Source of the DNA: Pricia mediterranea
GTDB lineage: Bacteria; Bacteroidota; Bacteroidia; Flavobacteriales; Flavobacteriaceae
DNA: 64,000 nt
Direction: 5' to 3'
NCBI RefSeq assembly: GCF_032248455.1
Contig: NZ_JAVTTP010000001.1
Location: 3,632,001-3,696,000, forward strand
Shown piece after piece: positions 43,792 through 52,161 of this stretch (the stretch's first letter is position 1; each line of letters opens with the position of its first letter). The translations under genes were made by a program, and so were the position numbers. Below the pieces are notes generated by a model that had not been told where the DNA came from, ran no database searches, and saw only the letters and a program-made list of their open reading frames with translations.

Positions 43792-45057
43792 ATGAAAAAG
43801 ATCTTGATTTTAGCCGCGGTATTTCTGGTCTTTCCCGCATCGGCGCAACAAATAATAACCTTGGACGAGTGCTTTGACCTTGTTGCCGAGAACTATCCGC
43901 TGGCCGAACAATCCGTTCTACTCCACGAACAGAGCCTTTTGGATATCGAGGCGATCAACAAGGGCAAATTGCCTCAATTGAATATCAACGCACAGGCCAG
44001 CTACCAATCCGACGTTACAAGTTTGCCGATCGAGATCCCGAACGCGACGATAGATCCGCCCAACAAAGATCAGTACAGGGCGACCTTGGATGCCAACCAA
44101 CTGATCTATAACGGCGGGCTGATAGATGCCTCGGCAAAGCTCTCGGAGGCCAAAGGTAAAGTTGGCCAACAGGAGGTGGAGGTCAATTTATACGGACTCA
44201 AAAACCAGGTCAACCAACTCTATCTTTCGGTACTGCTCCTACAGGAAAACCGCAGTCTTTTGGAAGCTAAGGAAAAACAATTGAGAACACGGTTGGATGA
44301 GGTAGATGCAGGCGTAAAATTCGGAACCTTGTTGCCATCTTCCGCCGATGCCCTTGAAGTGGAACTTTTAAAAGTAAAACAGAATTATACGGAACTCGAT
44401 TTCTCGAGGACGGGACTGCTCGAAAGGCTGTCGCTCTTAATCGGCAGGGAGCTGAACAAAGATGCCGTGTTGCAACGGCCCGAGGTTTTCATGGTGGCCA
44501 AGACTGAATCCAAAAGGCCCGAACTGGTGCTTTTCGATCTTCAAAAAGAACAGGTCGAGCTTTCGACAGAATTGTTGTCAAAATCCAAATCACCCAAGTT
44601 GAACGCCTTCGCCCAGGGTGGCTATGGCAATCCGGGACTGAACATGCTGGACAATTCGTTCAATACGTTCTACATGACGGGACTGCGGTTGAACTGGAAC
44701 GTTTTCGACTGGAACAAGAACAGGACCGAGAAACAATCCCTTCAAATCAACAAGGAAATTATCGATACACAAAGGGAGACCTTTGAACTCAATACCAATG
44801 CAGAACTGGCCGGCCTGCAATCCGAAATCGATAAGATCGAAGGGCTGATTTTCTATGATGAAGCGATTATCCCATTACGTGAAAAAATGCTGAAAACGGC
44901 CGAATCGCAGTTGGATAACGGGGTCATCACCTCATCGGCCTACATTACCGAGTTCACGAACCTTTACGAGGCCAAGAACAACCTGTCCCTGCACAAAACT
45001 CAACTGATATTGAAGCAGATACAGTATCAGCTCGAAAAGGGGGCGTATGGAGAATAG
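43792..45057 (+). CDS. TolC-family outer-membrane efflux protein
   Basis: 421 residues from ATG 43792, which opens the signal peptide MKKILILAAVFLVFPASAQ; the longer frame from 43726 overlaps the tetR stop and lacks a signal. Two OEP repeats with long amphipathic helices, the LNINAQASYQSD strand and the NWNVFDWNKNRTEKQ turn typical of the Bacteroidota TolC group. Forms the outer-membrane channel for the HlyD/ABC components encoded downstream. Confidence 0.92.
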   Translation: MKKILILAAVFLVFPASAQQIITLDECFDLVAENYPLAEQSVLLHEQSLLDIEAINKGKLPQLNINAQASYQSDVTSLPIEIPNATIDPPNKDQYRATLDANQLIYNGGLIDASAKLSEAKGKVGQQEVEVNLYGLKNQVNQLYLSVLLLQENRSLLEAKEKQLRTRLDEVDAGVKFGTLLPSSADALEVELLKVKQNYTELDFSRTGLLERLSLLIGRELNKDAVLQRPEVFMVAKTESKRPELVLFDLQKEQVELSTELLSKSKSPKLNAFAQGGYGNPGLNMLDNSFNTFYMTGLRLNWNVFDWNKNRTEKQSLQINKEIIDTQRETFELNTNAELAGLQSEIDKIEGLIFYDEAIIPLREKMLKTAESQLDNGVITSSAYITEFTNLYEAKNNLSLHKTQLILKQIQYQLEKGAYGE

Positions 45058-45106
45058 AGTGTAGAAAATAGAATATAGAGAATAGACATCAACATGGAGA
45101 ATAGAA
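45051..45106 (+). repeat. AGAATAG-type degenerate tract at the TolC stop
   Basis: GGAGAATAGAGTGTAGAAAA, TAGAATATAGAGAATAGAC and GGAGAATAGAAC: units related to AGAATAG, the first of which contains the stop codon of the gene (TAG 45055-45057). Confidence 0.75.
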
Positions 45107-45126
45107 CATGCAGCAGAGATTTTTGA

Positions 45127-45252
45127 CGGAAGTCAGGACAATTAGACCTGCTAACATTACTCAACGAATCTGTTAAAGTCATGGAATGGGCCGTGACAAC
45201 TCTTGATGCCAACCGGAATCACAGGGTCATGAATCCCTTTAAATACAAATAA
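45127..45252 (+). other. 41-codon protein-like open stretch, possible gene relic
   Basis: After a TGA (45124-45126) the frame reads LDLLTLLNESVKVMEWAV then TTLDANRNHRVMNPFKYK and stops at TAA 45250-45252, just before the adaptor gene. The composition looks like a soluble helical protein C-terminus, but there is no start codon with a leader and I recognise no family. Could be chance. Confidence 0.2.
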
Positions 45253-45262
45253 AAATAAACAG

Positions 45263-46153
45263 ATGAAAACAACCTACATAGTTGTAATTGCGATGAGCCT
45301 GACGACATTGTTGTCCTGTTCCGGTAACGGGGAGAAGGCAGACGGATATGGAAACTTTGAGGCGACGGAAACCACAGTTTCCGCAGAGGCCAATGGCAAG
45401 CTCCTTTTTTTTGATGTCGAGGAAGGGCATAGGCTCGAAGAAAACGTTATTGTCGGCGTTATCGATACCGTTCAAATGTCACTGAAACGGGACCAGCTCT
45501 TGGCTGCCAAAAATACTATTTTCTCCAAATCGCGGAACGTGCTCTCACAGCGGGAAGTTTTAAAAGAACAACTAAAAGTAGCCCAGAACGATCGGGCACG
45601 TATCACGAATCTGATCAAAGCCAATGCCGCCACCCAAAAACAGCTCGACGACATCAATGGCCAAATCGAAATTCTGAAACAACGCATGAAAAGTGTGGAG
45701 ACGCAAAATGCACCCATCGTCAATGAGGTAAAGGGCATCGAGGTACAGATACAACAGATCGAGGACCAAATCGAAAAAAGTGTCCTGAAAAATCCAATAA
45801 AGGGAACCGTTCTGGTAAAATATGCCGAACCCAACGAAATCGCCGCTTTTGGGAAACCCCTCTATAAAATATCCGATTTGGATGAAATGGAGCTTCGGGT
45901 CTACATCGGCGAAACCCAGCTGGCAACTATCAGGGTAGGGCAGGAGGTAACCGTAAAAATTGATGATGCGGACACTATGAAATCCTACGACGGAACGGTA
46001 TCGTGGATTTCCGACTCGGCGGAATTTACGCCCAAGATCATACAGACCAAAGAGGAGCGGGTCAATTTGGTGTATGCCGTAAAAGTGAGGGTGAAAAATG
46101 ACGGAAGCCTGAAAATCGGTATGCCGGCGGAGATGTGGATCGGAAATGAGTGA
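45263..46153 (+). CDS. HlyD-family periplasmic adaptor lipoprotein
   Basis: 296 residues. Lipobox LLSC (cysteine 19). Biotinyl-lipoyl-like halves flank a helical hairpin (about 80-160, with LKVAQNDRARITNLIKANAA and the KQLDDINGQIEILKQRM helix). The VLVKYAEPNEIAAFGKPLYKIS barrel element and the ETQLATIRVGQEVTVKID strand are typical of YbhG-like adaptors of ABC-2 type exporters. It should bridge the inner-membrane ABC exporter to the TolC protein encoded upstream. Confidence 0.9.
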   Translation: MKTTYIVVIAMSLTTLLSCSGNGEKADGYGNFEATETTVSAEANGKLLFFDVEEGHRLEENVIVGVIDTVQMSLKRDQLLAAKNTIFSKSRNVLSQREVLKEQLKVAQNDRARITNLIKANAATQKQLDDINGQIEILKQRMKSVETQNAPIVNEVKGIEVQIQQIEDQIEKSVLKNPIKGTVLVKYAEPNEIAAFGKPLYKISDLDEMELRVYIGETQLATIRVGQEVTVKIDDADTMKSYDGTVSWISDSAEFTPKIIQTKEERVNLVYAVKVRVKNDGSLKIGMPAEMWIGNE

Positions 46154-46190
46154 ACAGTAATCAGTTTTCAGTAAACAGTAGAAAATACTG
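46151..46190 (+). repeat. CAGTAAACAGT-type tract at the adaptor stop
   Basis: TGAACAGTAATCAGTTTTCA then GTAAACAGTAGAAAATACTG; the first unit contains the stop codon. Same vocabulary as 5025-5112. Confidence 0.7.
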
Positions 46191-46252
46191 CGTAACAATC
46201 GACATATCACCATTTCAAAGTCTTACGCAGAGAAAATCCATAAATAAAAACA

Positions 46253-46741
46253 ATGAAAAGAACAGCAATTTTACTATCGGCGTTTTCCTTGCTTGTAATC
46301 CGTTGTAAGGAAACAAAAAAAGAAATCCCTACTGAATCGGAAACCACTAACAAAACGGTCGTCCCGGAAGACGGTTCAAGTTCAACGCAAGCATCTGACG
46401 ATGCCTGGGTCAACGACATCATGCTGAACAACGGTGTCAAATGGCAGGCGAACAAAGAAACTACCGATGGGGTTACGGCGATGAAGGCCTTGATCGACGC
46501 AACCGACGCTACGAACGTAGCCGACTATAAAAAATTGGGCGATGCCCTGAACGAAGTAAAGAATACAGTGGTCAGGGAATGCACTATGAAGGGAGCATCG
46601 CACGACAACCTGCACGTTTGGCTGCACCCGTTGATCGAAAAAATAGAAATGCTACAAAACGTAAAAAATACGGAAGAAGGGGCGCAGTTGACTTCCAAGA
46701 TCAAAACGCATTTGGAGGGATACTACGATTATTTCATATGA
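46253..46741 (+). CDS. small Cys/Met/His-motif lipoprotein of unknown function
   Basis: 162 residues. Signal with a non-canonical lipobox LLVIRC (R at -1 is unusual), so lipidation is uncertain. An acidic Ser/Thr linker precedes a helical domain holding RECTMKGASHDNLHVWLHP: Cys, Met and three His in 16 residues, which could bind a metal ion. I do not recognise a named family with confidence. It sits between the adaptor and the ATPase genes of the efflux cluster, and the first copy of the ~150-bp leader repeat begins at its stop. Confidence 0.7.
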   Translation: MKRTAILLSAFSLLVIRCKETKKEIPTESETTNKTVVPEDGSSSTQASDDAWVNDIMLNNGVKWQANKETTDGVTAMKALIDATDATNVADYKKLGDALNEVKNTVVRECTMKGASHDNLHVWLHPLIEKIEMLQNVKNTEEGAQLTSKIKTHLEGYYDYFI

Positions 46742-46893
46742 AACGAGCATGAACAAATTTTAAAAATTATTTCGCAAAAGGCGATGTTTAAAATTTTTCA
46801 TGCGAGAGCGAAGCGGTTATCCCGATGGCTATCGGAACTCTAATTTTTTTAATTAGCTTATTTCTTGGTAATTAAGAACATTTAAACGTATGA
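46738..46893 (+). repeat. structured leader repeat, copy A
   Basis: Begins at ATGAAACGAGCATGA and ends at ACATTTAAACGTATGA. The first 82 bases match copy B (51251-51394) at 79 positions and the last 29 at 26. It contains an extended imperfect hairpin: GCATGAA, AAATTTTAAA, TTCGC-AAAAG-GCGA, TTTAAAATTT, TTCATGC. Copy A alone has an extra small hairpin, CCGAT-GGCT-ATCGG (46822-46835). Its final ATG opens only a five-codon frame (MKQSL). Confidence 0.85.
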
Positions 46894-46941
46894 AACAGTC
46901 CCTATGAACAACCGCATCGCACCAGTAAATCTAAAAACAAA

Positions 46942-47847
46942 ATGGGCATATCCGTAAAGAACATCAGCAAATCATATGGGAAGGTAAAGGCGTTGGAAGA
47001 TATTTCCTTTACCATAAATCACGGGGAACTGTTCGGGCTGATAGGCCCCGACGGAGCGGGGAAAACGACCCTGTTCCGCATACTGACGACCCTGTTGATC
47101 GCCGATGAAGGGGAGGCTAGCGTTGCAGGGTACGATGTCTTCAAGGAGTATAAGTCCATCAGAAATCATGTGGGCTATATGCCGGGCCGGTTTTCGCTCT
47201 ATCAAGATCTTAGCGTGGAGGAAAACCTGAACTTTTTTGCGACGATATTCGGGACCACGATCGAGGAAAATTACGATCTGATCAAGGACATCTACGTGCA
47301 GATCGAACCGTTCAAGGATCGGCGTGCGGGAAAACTGTCCGGAGGTATGAAACAAAAACTGGCCCTGTCATGTGCGCTGATCCACAAGCCCAAGGTCTTG
47401 TTTCTCGACGAGCCCACTACCGGGGTAGATCCCGTGTCCCGTAAGGAGTTCTGGGACATGTTGAAACGCTTGCAGCAGAAAAACATTACCATTCTGGTCT
47501 CCACCCCATATATGGACGAGGCCGCCCTGTGCGATCGTATCGCGCTTATGCAGGACGGCAAGATCTTAGAGATCGACGTGCCCGGTGCCATTGTAGAACA
47601 GTATCCGAAAGCTATTTACAATGTGGGCGCGAACAATATGTACGGGCTCATAGAAAGCCTAAACGCCTATGAGCACAGGCATAGCGTGTTCCCGTTTGGC
47701 GAATTTGTGCACTATACCGATAACAGGCCGGATTTTGACCCGGCTTCCTTGAGGCGCTATTTAGAGAGGCAGCACCTATCGGAAATCCATATCGAAAAAA
47801 CACAGCCCACTATAGAGGACACTTTTATGGAACTTGCCCGCCAATGA
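46942..47847 (+). CDS. ABC exporter ATPase 1
   Basis: 301 residues. Walker A GPDGAGKTT near 34-42, signature LSGGMKQKLALS, Walker B VLFLDEPTTGVDP, and H-loop region VSTPYMDEAAL in which the usual histidine position is Pro/Tyr (STPYMDE) as in YbhF N-terminal halves. The C-terminal extension of about 80 residues ends TIEDTFMELARQ, typical of drug/multidrug ABC-2 exporters. Overlaps the next ATPase gene by four bases (ATGA), indicating an obligate pair. Confidence 0.93.
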   Translation: MGISVKNISKSYGKVKALEDISFTINHGELFGLIGPDGAGKTTLFRILTTLLIADEGEASVAGYDVFKEYKSIRNHVGYMPGRFSLYQDLSVEENLNFFATIFGTTIEENYDLIKDIYVQIEPFKDRRAGKLSGGMKQKLALSCALIHKPKVLFLDEPTTGVDPVSRKEFWDMLKRLQQKNITILVSTPYMDEAALCDRIALMQDGKILEIDVPGAIVEQYPKAIYNVGANNMYGLIESLNAYEHRHSVFPFGEFVHYTDNRPDFDPASLRRYLERQHLSEIHIEKTQPTIEDTFMELARQ

Positions 47848-48578
47848 AAAACGACAACGTCATCCAGGTCCAAGACCTTACTAAAAAATTCGGGGACTTT
47901 ACCGCAGTAAACGCTATCAGTTTCGAGGTCGGGAGAGGAGAAATTTTTGGTTTTTTGGGAGCCAATGGAGCCGGAAAGACCACGGCGATAAAAATGCTTA
48001 TAGGCATTTCGCTGCCCAGTTCGGGGGAAGCGCAAGTTGCGGGATACGATGTACATACAAAGGCCGAGGCTATAAAAAGGAACATCGGTTATATGAGCCA
48101 AAAATTTGCCCTGTACGACGATTTAACGGTAAAGGAGAACATTACGTTCTTTGGAGGTATTTACGGATTGTCAAAAGTAAGGATAAAGGAAAAATCGGAC
48201 CGGCTTATCGAGGAACTGGGCCTGGAAACCGTCGCAAACAGTTTGGTGGGGTCGTTACCCTTGGGATGGAAGCAAAAATTGGCCTTTTCGGTGGCCATGT
48301 TACACGATCCTAAAATTGTGTTTTTAGACGAACCTACCGGGGGCGTTGATCCGATTACCCGGCGACAGTTTTGGGAAATGATCTATAAGGCGGCGAACAG
48401 CGGGACTACCATTTTCGTCACCACCCATTATATGGACGAGGCCGAATACTGCGACAGGGTGTCGATTATGGTAGATGGAAAGATTGAGGCCATAGATACG
48501 CCCAAAAAATTAAAGGCGCAATTCAAGGTCGATTCGATGAACGACGTATTTCTAAAATTGGCCAGGAATATCGAGTGA
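47844..48578 (+). CDS. ABC exporter ATPase 2
   Basis: 244 residues. Walker A GANGAGKTTAIKML near 37-50, Walker B IVFLDEPTGGVDP, H-loop VTTHYMDEAEYCDR intact. The signature motif is LPLGWKQKLAFS instead of LSGGQ; this matches the second half of YbhF-like two-domain ATPases, so the pair is probably a split YbhF with one canonical and one degenerate site each. The two proteins likely form a heterodimer with the two permeases encoded next. Confidence 0.92.
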   Translation: MKNDNVIQVQDLTKKFGDFTAVNAISFEVGRGEIFGFLGANGAGKTTAIKMLIGISLPSSGEAQVAGYDVHTKAEAIKRNIGYMSQKFALYDDLTVKENITFFGGIYGLSKVRIKEKSDRLIEELGLETVANSLVGSLPLGWKQKLAFSVAMLHDPKIVFLDEPTGGVDPITRRQFWEMIYKAANSGTTIFVTTHYMDEAEYCDRVSIMVDGKIEAIDTPKKLKAQFKVDSMNDVFLKLARNIE

Positions 48579-48668
48579 GAGGGAGAAAGTTGCAGTTGGC
48601 AGTGAAAAAGTAAAAAGTAATAAGCAATAAGTGAAAAAAGAAAAATGAGAAGTGAGAAGTAACAAATG
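48576..48668 (+). repeat. GAAGTGAGAAGTAA-type tract at the ATPase 2 stop
   Basis: TGAGAGGGAGAAAGTTGCAG, TTGGCAGTGAAAAAGTAAAAAG, TAATAAGCAATAAGTGAAAA and AGAAGTGAGAAGTAAC: short purine-rich units beginning with the stop codon. Confidence 0.75.
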
Positions 48669-48727
48669 CATGGCGGAATCAGTAACGCAATGACTAAGCA
48701 ACTAAAAAATCTGTTCCAAAAAAAGAA

Positions 48728-49834
48728 ATGAAACGATTCATAGGATTTGTGCAAAAGGAGTTTTACCACATATTTAGGGATAAACGCTCGTTGTTTATTC
48801 TCTTTGGGATGCCTATTGCCCAAATTATGCTCTTCGGCTTCGCCATTACCAATGAGATCAACAACGTGGATATTGCCATTTTGGACCGATCCAAAGACGT
48901 TACCACCCAAGAGATCATCAACAAGATTTCGGCATCAAAATACTTCAGTATACTTCAGGTGCTAGAAAATGGAACGGAAATAGCGCCTGTCTTTGAAAAG
49001 GGAAGGGTCAAGGCGGTCCTTTATTTTGAAAAAGATTTCAGCAAAAAGCTGATTGCCGAACACAGGGCAAAGATACAGATCGTCACCGATGCGACCGATC
49101 CCAATATGGCCAATACGATAAGCAATTACATCAGTTCCATAGTACAGAATTATCAGCAAGAACAGAACAGGGCTATCGATATTAAATACCAGATCGTTCC
49201 GGAATCCAGAATGATATATAATCCCGAACTAAAAAGCGTCTATATGTTCGTGCCGGGGGTGATGACGGTCATTTTGATGTTGGTTTCGGCGATGATGACC
49301 TCGATTTCCATCACCAGGGAAAAAGAACAGGGCACCATGGAAATTTTATTGGTATCGCCTTTAAAGCCCTTTCAGGTGATTTTGGGAAAGGTGTTCCCCT
49401 ATATTTTCCTGTCCATTATCAACGCGGTTGTCATTGTCTTGCTAAGCATTTTTGTATTCCATGTCCCGGTCACCGGCAGTTTGATCTTATTGGGACTTGA
49501 AACCGTTTTGTTCATTATAGTCTCCTTGGCACTTGGTATTTTGATTTCCACCATCGCCGCTACCCAACAGACTGCCATGATGATATCCCTAATGGGCCTG
49601 ATGCTGCCGGTAATCCTGTTGTCGGGATTCATATTCCCTATTTCGAGCATGCCGTGGCCGCTTCAGCTTATCAGCCACATTGTACCCGCTAAATGGTTCA
49701 TCATTATAGTAAAGGGCATTATGCTCAAAGGGGTCGGATTAGCCTTTTTATGGAAGGAAACTCTTGTTTTGGTGGGTATGACACTCTTTTTGATCGGACT
49801 GAGCGTCAAGAAATATAAGATTAGATTGGAATAG
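48728..49834 (+). CDS. ABC-2 type permease 1
   Basis: 368 residues. One N-terminal membrane helix, a periplasmic domain of about 140 residues, then five C-terminal helices, as in YbhS/YhhJ. The ABC-2 signature EKEQGTMEILLVSPLKPFQV near 200 and the NAVVIVLLSIFVF helix are clear. Probably pairs with permease 2 and exports a hydrophobic or cationic compound through the TolC channel. A repeat tract starts at its stop. Confidence 0.92.
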   Translation: MKRFIGFVQKEFYHIFRDKRSLFILFGMPIAQIMLFGFAITNEINNVDIAILDRSKDVTTQEIINKISASKYFSILQVLENGTEIAPVFEKGRVKAVLYFEKDFSKKLIAEHRAKIQIVTDATDPNMANTISNYISSIVQNYQQEQNRAIDIKYQIVPESRMIYNPELKSVYMFVPGVMTVILMLVSAMMTSISITREKEQGTMEILLVSPLKPFQVILGKVFPYIFLSIINAVVIVLLSIFVFHVPVTGSLILLGLETVLFIIVSLALGILISTIAATQQTAMMISLMGLMLPVILLSGFIFPISSMPWPLQLISHIVPAKWFIIIVKGIMLKGVGLAFLWKETLVLVGMTLFLIGLSVKKYKIRLE

Positions 49835-49925
49835 GTAAGAAGTAAGAAGTGCAAAATACGAAATGTGAAATACGAAATGCACAATGCGGAGTAGGAGATG
49901 TGAAATACGCGGCGTGAAGTTGAAA
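49831..49925 (+). repeat. GAAATACGAAATGC-type tract at the permease 1 stop
   Basis: AATAGGTAAGAAGTAAGAAG, TGCAAAATACGAAATG, TGAAATACGAAATGC, ACAATGCGGAGTAGGAGATG, TGAAATACGCGGCGTGAAG. Units of about 7-15 nt drift along the tract; the first overlaps the TAG stop (49832-49834). The class matches the tail of the amidohydrolase at 3402. Confidence 0.8.
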
Positions 49926-49987
49926 ACAGGAAACTGAGCGGCCAAAACGCTTCGCCTTTTATGTGAAGTGGAACTTACTGAAGAAAA

Positions 49988-51109
49988 ATGAACACGATAC
50001 GCTACATCGTTCAAAAGGAATTTAAGCAGATCTTTAGAAATAAGGGAATGCTTCCCATCATTTTTGTGCTGCCCTTATTGCAATTGGTGGTGCTTTCCAA
50101 CGCCGCCACCTATGAAATCAAGAACATTGCCTTTGGATATGTAGATTACGACCGATCCTCGACTTCGCGGGGGTTGATCGACAAATTCGAGGCTTCGACC
50201 TATTTTAACGTATTGTATGCGTTTCCGAATGCCAGTAACGGGAGTTCGGCCCTATTAAAAGGTGATGTTGATATTATCCTTGAAATTCCCCGTCACTTTG
50301 AAAGAGATCTGCAAAAGGACGGACGCAACCATCTAGGCGTTACCATAGATGCCATAGACGGGGCGGCGGCGGGGGTGCAAAATGTGTACGTCAATCAGAT
50401 AGTTAACAGTTTCAATACCAATATCATGTCCGATCTCCGCCGACCTTCGGACGCCGTTTCCCGGCCCGTCGTCATAGAGGGCATCCCATTGTTTTGGTAC
50501 AACGAGACCTTGAACTATAAAACATTTATGGTGCCCGGCATTTTGGTACTTCTCGTGACCATGATCACCTTGTTCCTGTCGGGAATGAACATCGTACGGG
50601 AAAAGGAAATCGGTACTTTGGAACAGATCAATGTTACCCCGATTAGGAAGAACCATTTTATCATAGGGAAGCTTTTTCCTTTTTGGGTGATTGGAATGGG
50701 CCTGTTGACCATAGGGCTGATCTTGGCAAAACTGATTTTCAATACCCCGATGATCGGAAGTTTGACGCTTCTTTATTTCTATACCTCCATCTATATACTG
50801 GTCATTTTGGGGATGGGCCTTTTTATTTCAAACTTTACCGATACCCAGCAACAGGCCATGTTCATCGCCTGGTTTTTCGTGGTAATCTTCATTTTGATGA
50901 GCGGTCTGTTCACCCCTATCGAAAGCATGCCGAAATGGGCACAGCTATTGACCGAATTCAATCCCATAAAATATTTTGTGGAAGTAATGCGCATGGTGAT
51001 GCTCAAAGGTTCGGGCCTTGTGGATATCCTTCCGCAACTATTAAAAACCCTACTATATGCCTTGATTATGAACGGTTTGGCAGTATGGAGCTATAAAAAG
51101 GCAAGTTGA
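49988..51109 (+). CDS. ABC-2 type permease 2
   Basis: 373 residues, same topology as permease 1: N-terminal helix, periplasmic domain, five helices. Signature REKEIGTLEQINVTPIRKNH near 203. It matches the YbhR type. The two permease genes are 153 bp apart with a repeat tract between. It is the last gene of the cassette bracketed by the leader repeats. Confidence 0.92.
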   Translation: MNTIRYIVQKEFKQIFRNKGMLPIIFVLPLLQLVVLSNAATYEIKNIAFGYVDYDRSSTSRGLIDKFEASTYFNVLYAFPNASNGSSALLKGDVDIILEIPRHFERDLQKDGRNHLGVTIDAIDGAAAGVQNVYVNQIVNSFNTNIMSDLRRPSDAVSRPVVIEGIPLFWYNETLNYKTFMVPGILVLLVTMITLFLSGMNIVREKEIGTLEQINVTPIRKNHFIIGKLFPFWVIGMGLLTIGLILAKLIFNTPMIGSLTLLYFYTSIYILVILGMGLFISNFTDTQQQAMFIAWFFVVIFILMSGLFTPIESMPKWAQLLTEFNPIKYFVEVMRMVMLKGSGLVDILPQLLKTLLYALIMNGLAVWSYKKAS

Positions 51110-51250
51110 TAGAAGAGTCAAGATATGGTACGATACCAAGGTCAAAATGAAAAGAACACTAAAGTAATCCTCTCGACCTCTTTTTTGGCGAATGGATTTT
51201 AGCACCGGGCGTTTTGAGCTTGAGCCTGACATTTGATTTTAAATTATAAC

Positions 51251-51394
51251 ATGAAACGAGCATGAACAAATTTTAAAAATTACTTCGCAAAAGGCGATGT
51301 TTAAAATTTTTAATGCGAGAGCGTAGCGGTTACATGCGTTCTCAATTTTTTAATTAGCTTATTTCTAGATAATTAAAAACATTTAAACGTATGA
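51251..51394 (+). repeat. structured leader repeat, copy B
   Basis: Direct copy of 46738-46893. It runs up to and includes the ATG of the LOG-family gene (51391). The hairpin arms are kept, with one change in the outer arm (TAATGC against TCATGC). It lacks the CCGAT hairpin of copy A. The gap 51110-51250 shows no gene. Confidence 0.85.
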
Positions 51395-52161
51395 CAAATA
51401 ATACTAAAAATCGCTTACGGACCGAGGAATCCATATTTCTTCGTGGGCCGCTGTCCAGATTTAAGGAACTGTTCTTTTCCTTCAGGGTACAGTTCAGTTT
51501 TGTAAAAGCTTTTCGGAAAATGCACTTTATCGGTCCCTGCGTAACCGTGTTCGGATCGGCGCGGTTTGATGAGGGCAATCCGTATTACGTTCAGGCCGAG
51601 GCGGTGGGCGCGGCTTTGGCAAATTTGGGGTTTACCGTAATGACCGGCGGTGGTCCGGGTATTATGGAGGCCGCCAATAAAGGGGCCTACGAGGCAGGAG
51701 GGTATTCGGTGGGCTGTAATATTATCCTCCCCTTTGAACAAAAACCGAATCCATACTTACACAAGTGGATTGACATCCGCTATTTTTTTGTGCGAAAGTT
51801 TCTATTGATGAAATATTCGTATGCCTTTGTGGTCATGCCCGGAGGAATGGGTACGTTGGATGAACTTTTTGAATCGATAACGCTGATCCAGACCAAGATG
51901 ATCCAAGATTTTCCGGTGGTGATTTTCGGTTCGGAATACCACAAGGAACTCTGTCAGCACATCCAGATCATGGCAGAAAAAGAAAGTATAAGTCCCGAAG
52001 ACATGGAATTGATTTTCGTTACAGATTCGGTGGAAGAAATGTCGGAACATATCAGGACCCACGCCATCGAAAAATTTAAACTTAAACCAAAACCACAAAA
52101 ACCAAAATGGTGGTTCGGGGAAAGCAGTAAAATATCAACCGTTATAAATCGAACACGATGA
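51391..52161 (+). CDS. LOG-family (TIGR00730) nucleotide hydrolase
   Basis: 256 residues. The LOG signatures GGGPGIMEAANKGA (near 87-100) and PGGMGTLDELFE (near 150-161) are intact. Characterised relatives are cytokinin riboside 5'-monophosphate or AMP/IMP phosphoribohydrolases releasing the free base. First gene of a tightly packed four-gene unit: its stop overlaps the next start (ATGA). Its leader and start codon are part of repeat copy B. Confidence 0.92.
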   Translation: MTNNTKNRLRTEESIFLRGPLSRFKELFFSFRVQFSFVKAFRKMHFIGPCVTVFGSARFDEGNPYYVQAEAVGAALANLGFTVMTGGGPGIMEAANKGAYEAGGYSVGCNIILPFEQKPNPYLHKWIDIRYFFVRKFLLMKYSYAFVVMPGGMGTLDELFESITLIQTKMIQDFPVVIFGSEYHKELCQHIQIMAEKESISPEDMELIFVTDSVEEMSEHIRTHAIEKFKLKPKPQKPKWWFGESSKISTVINRTR

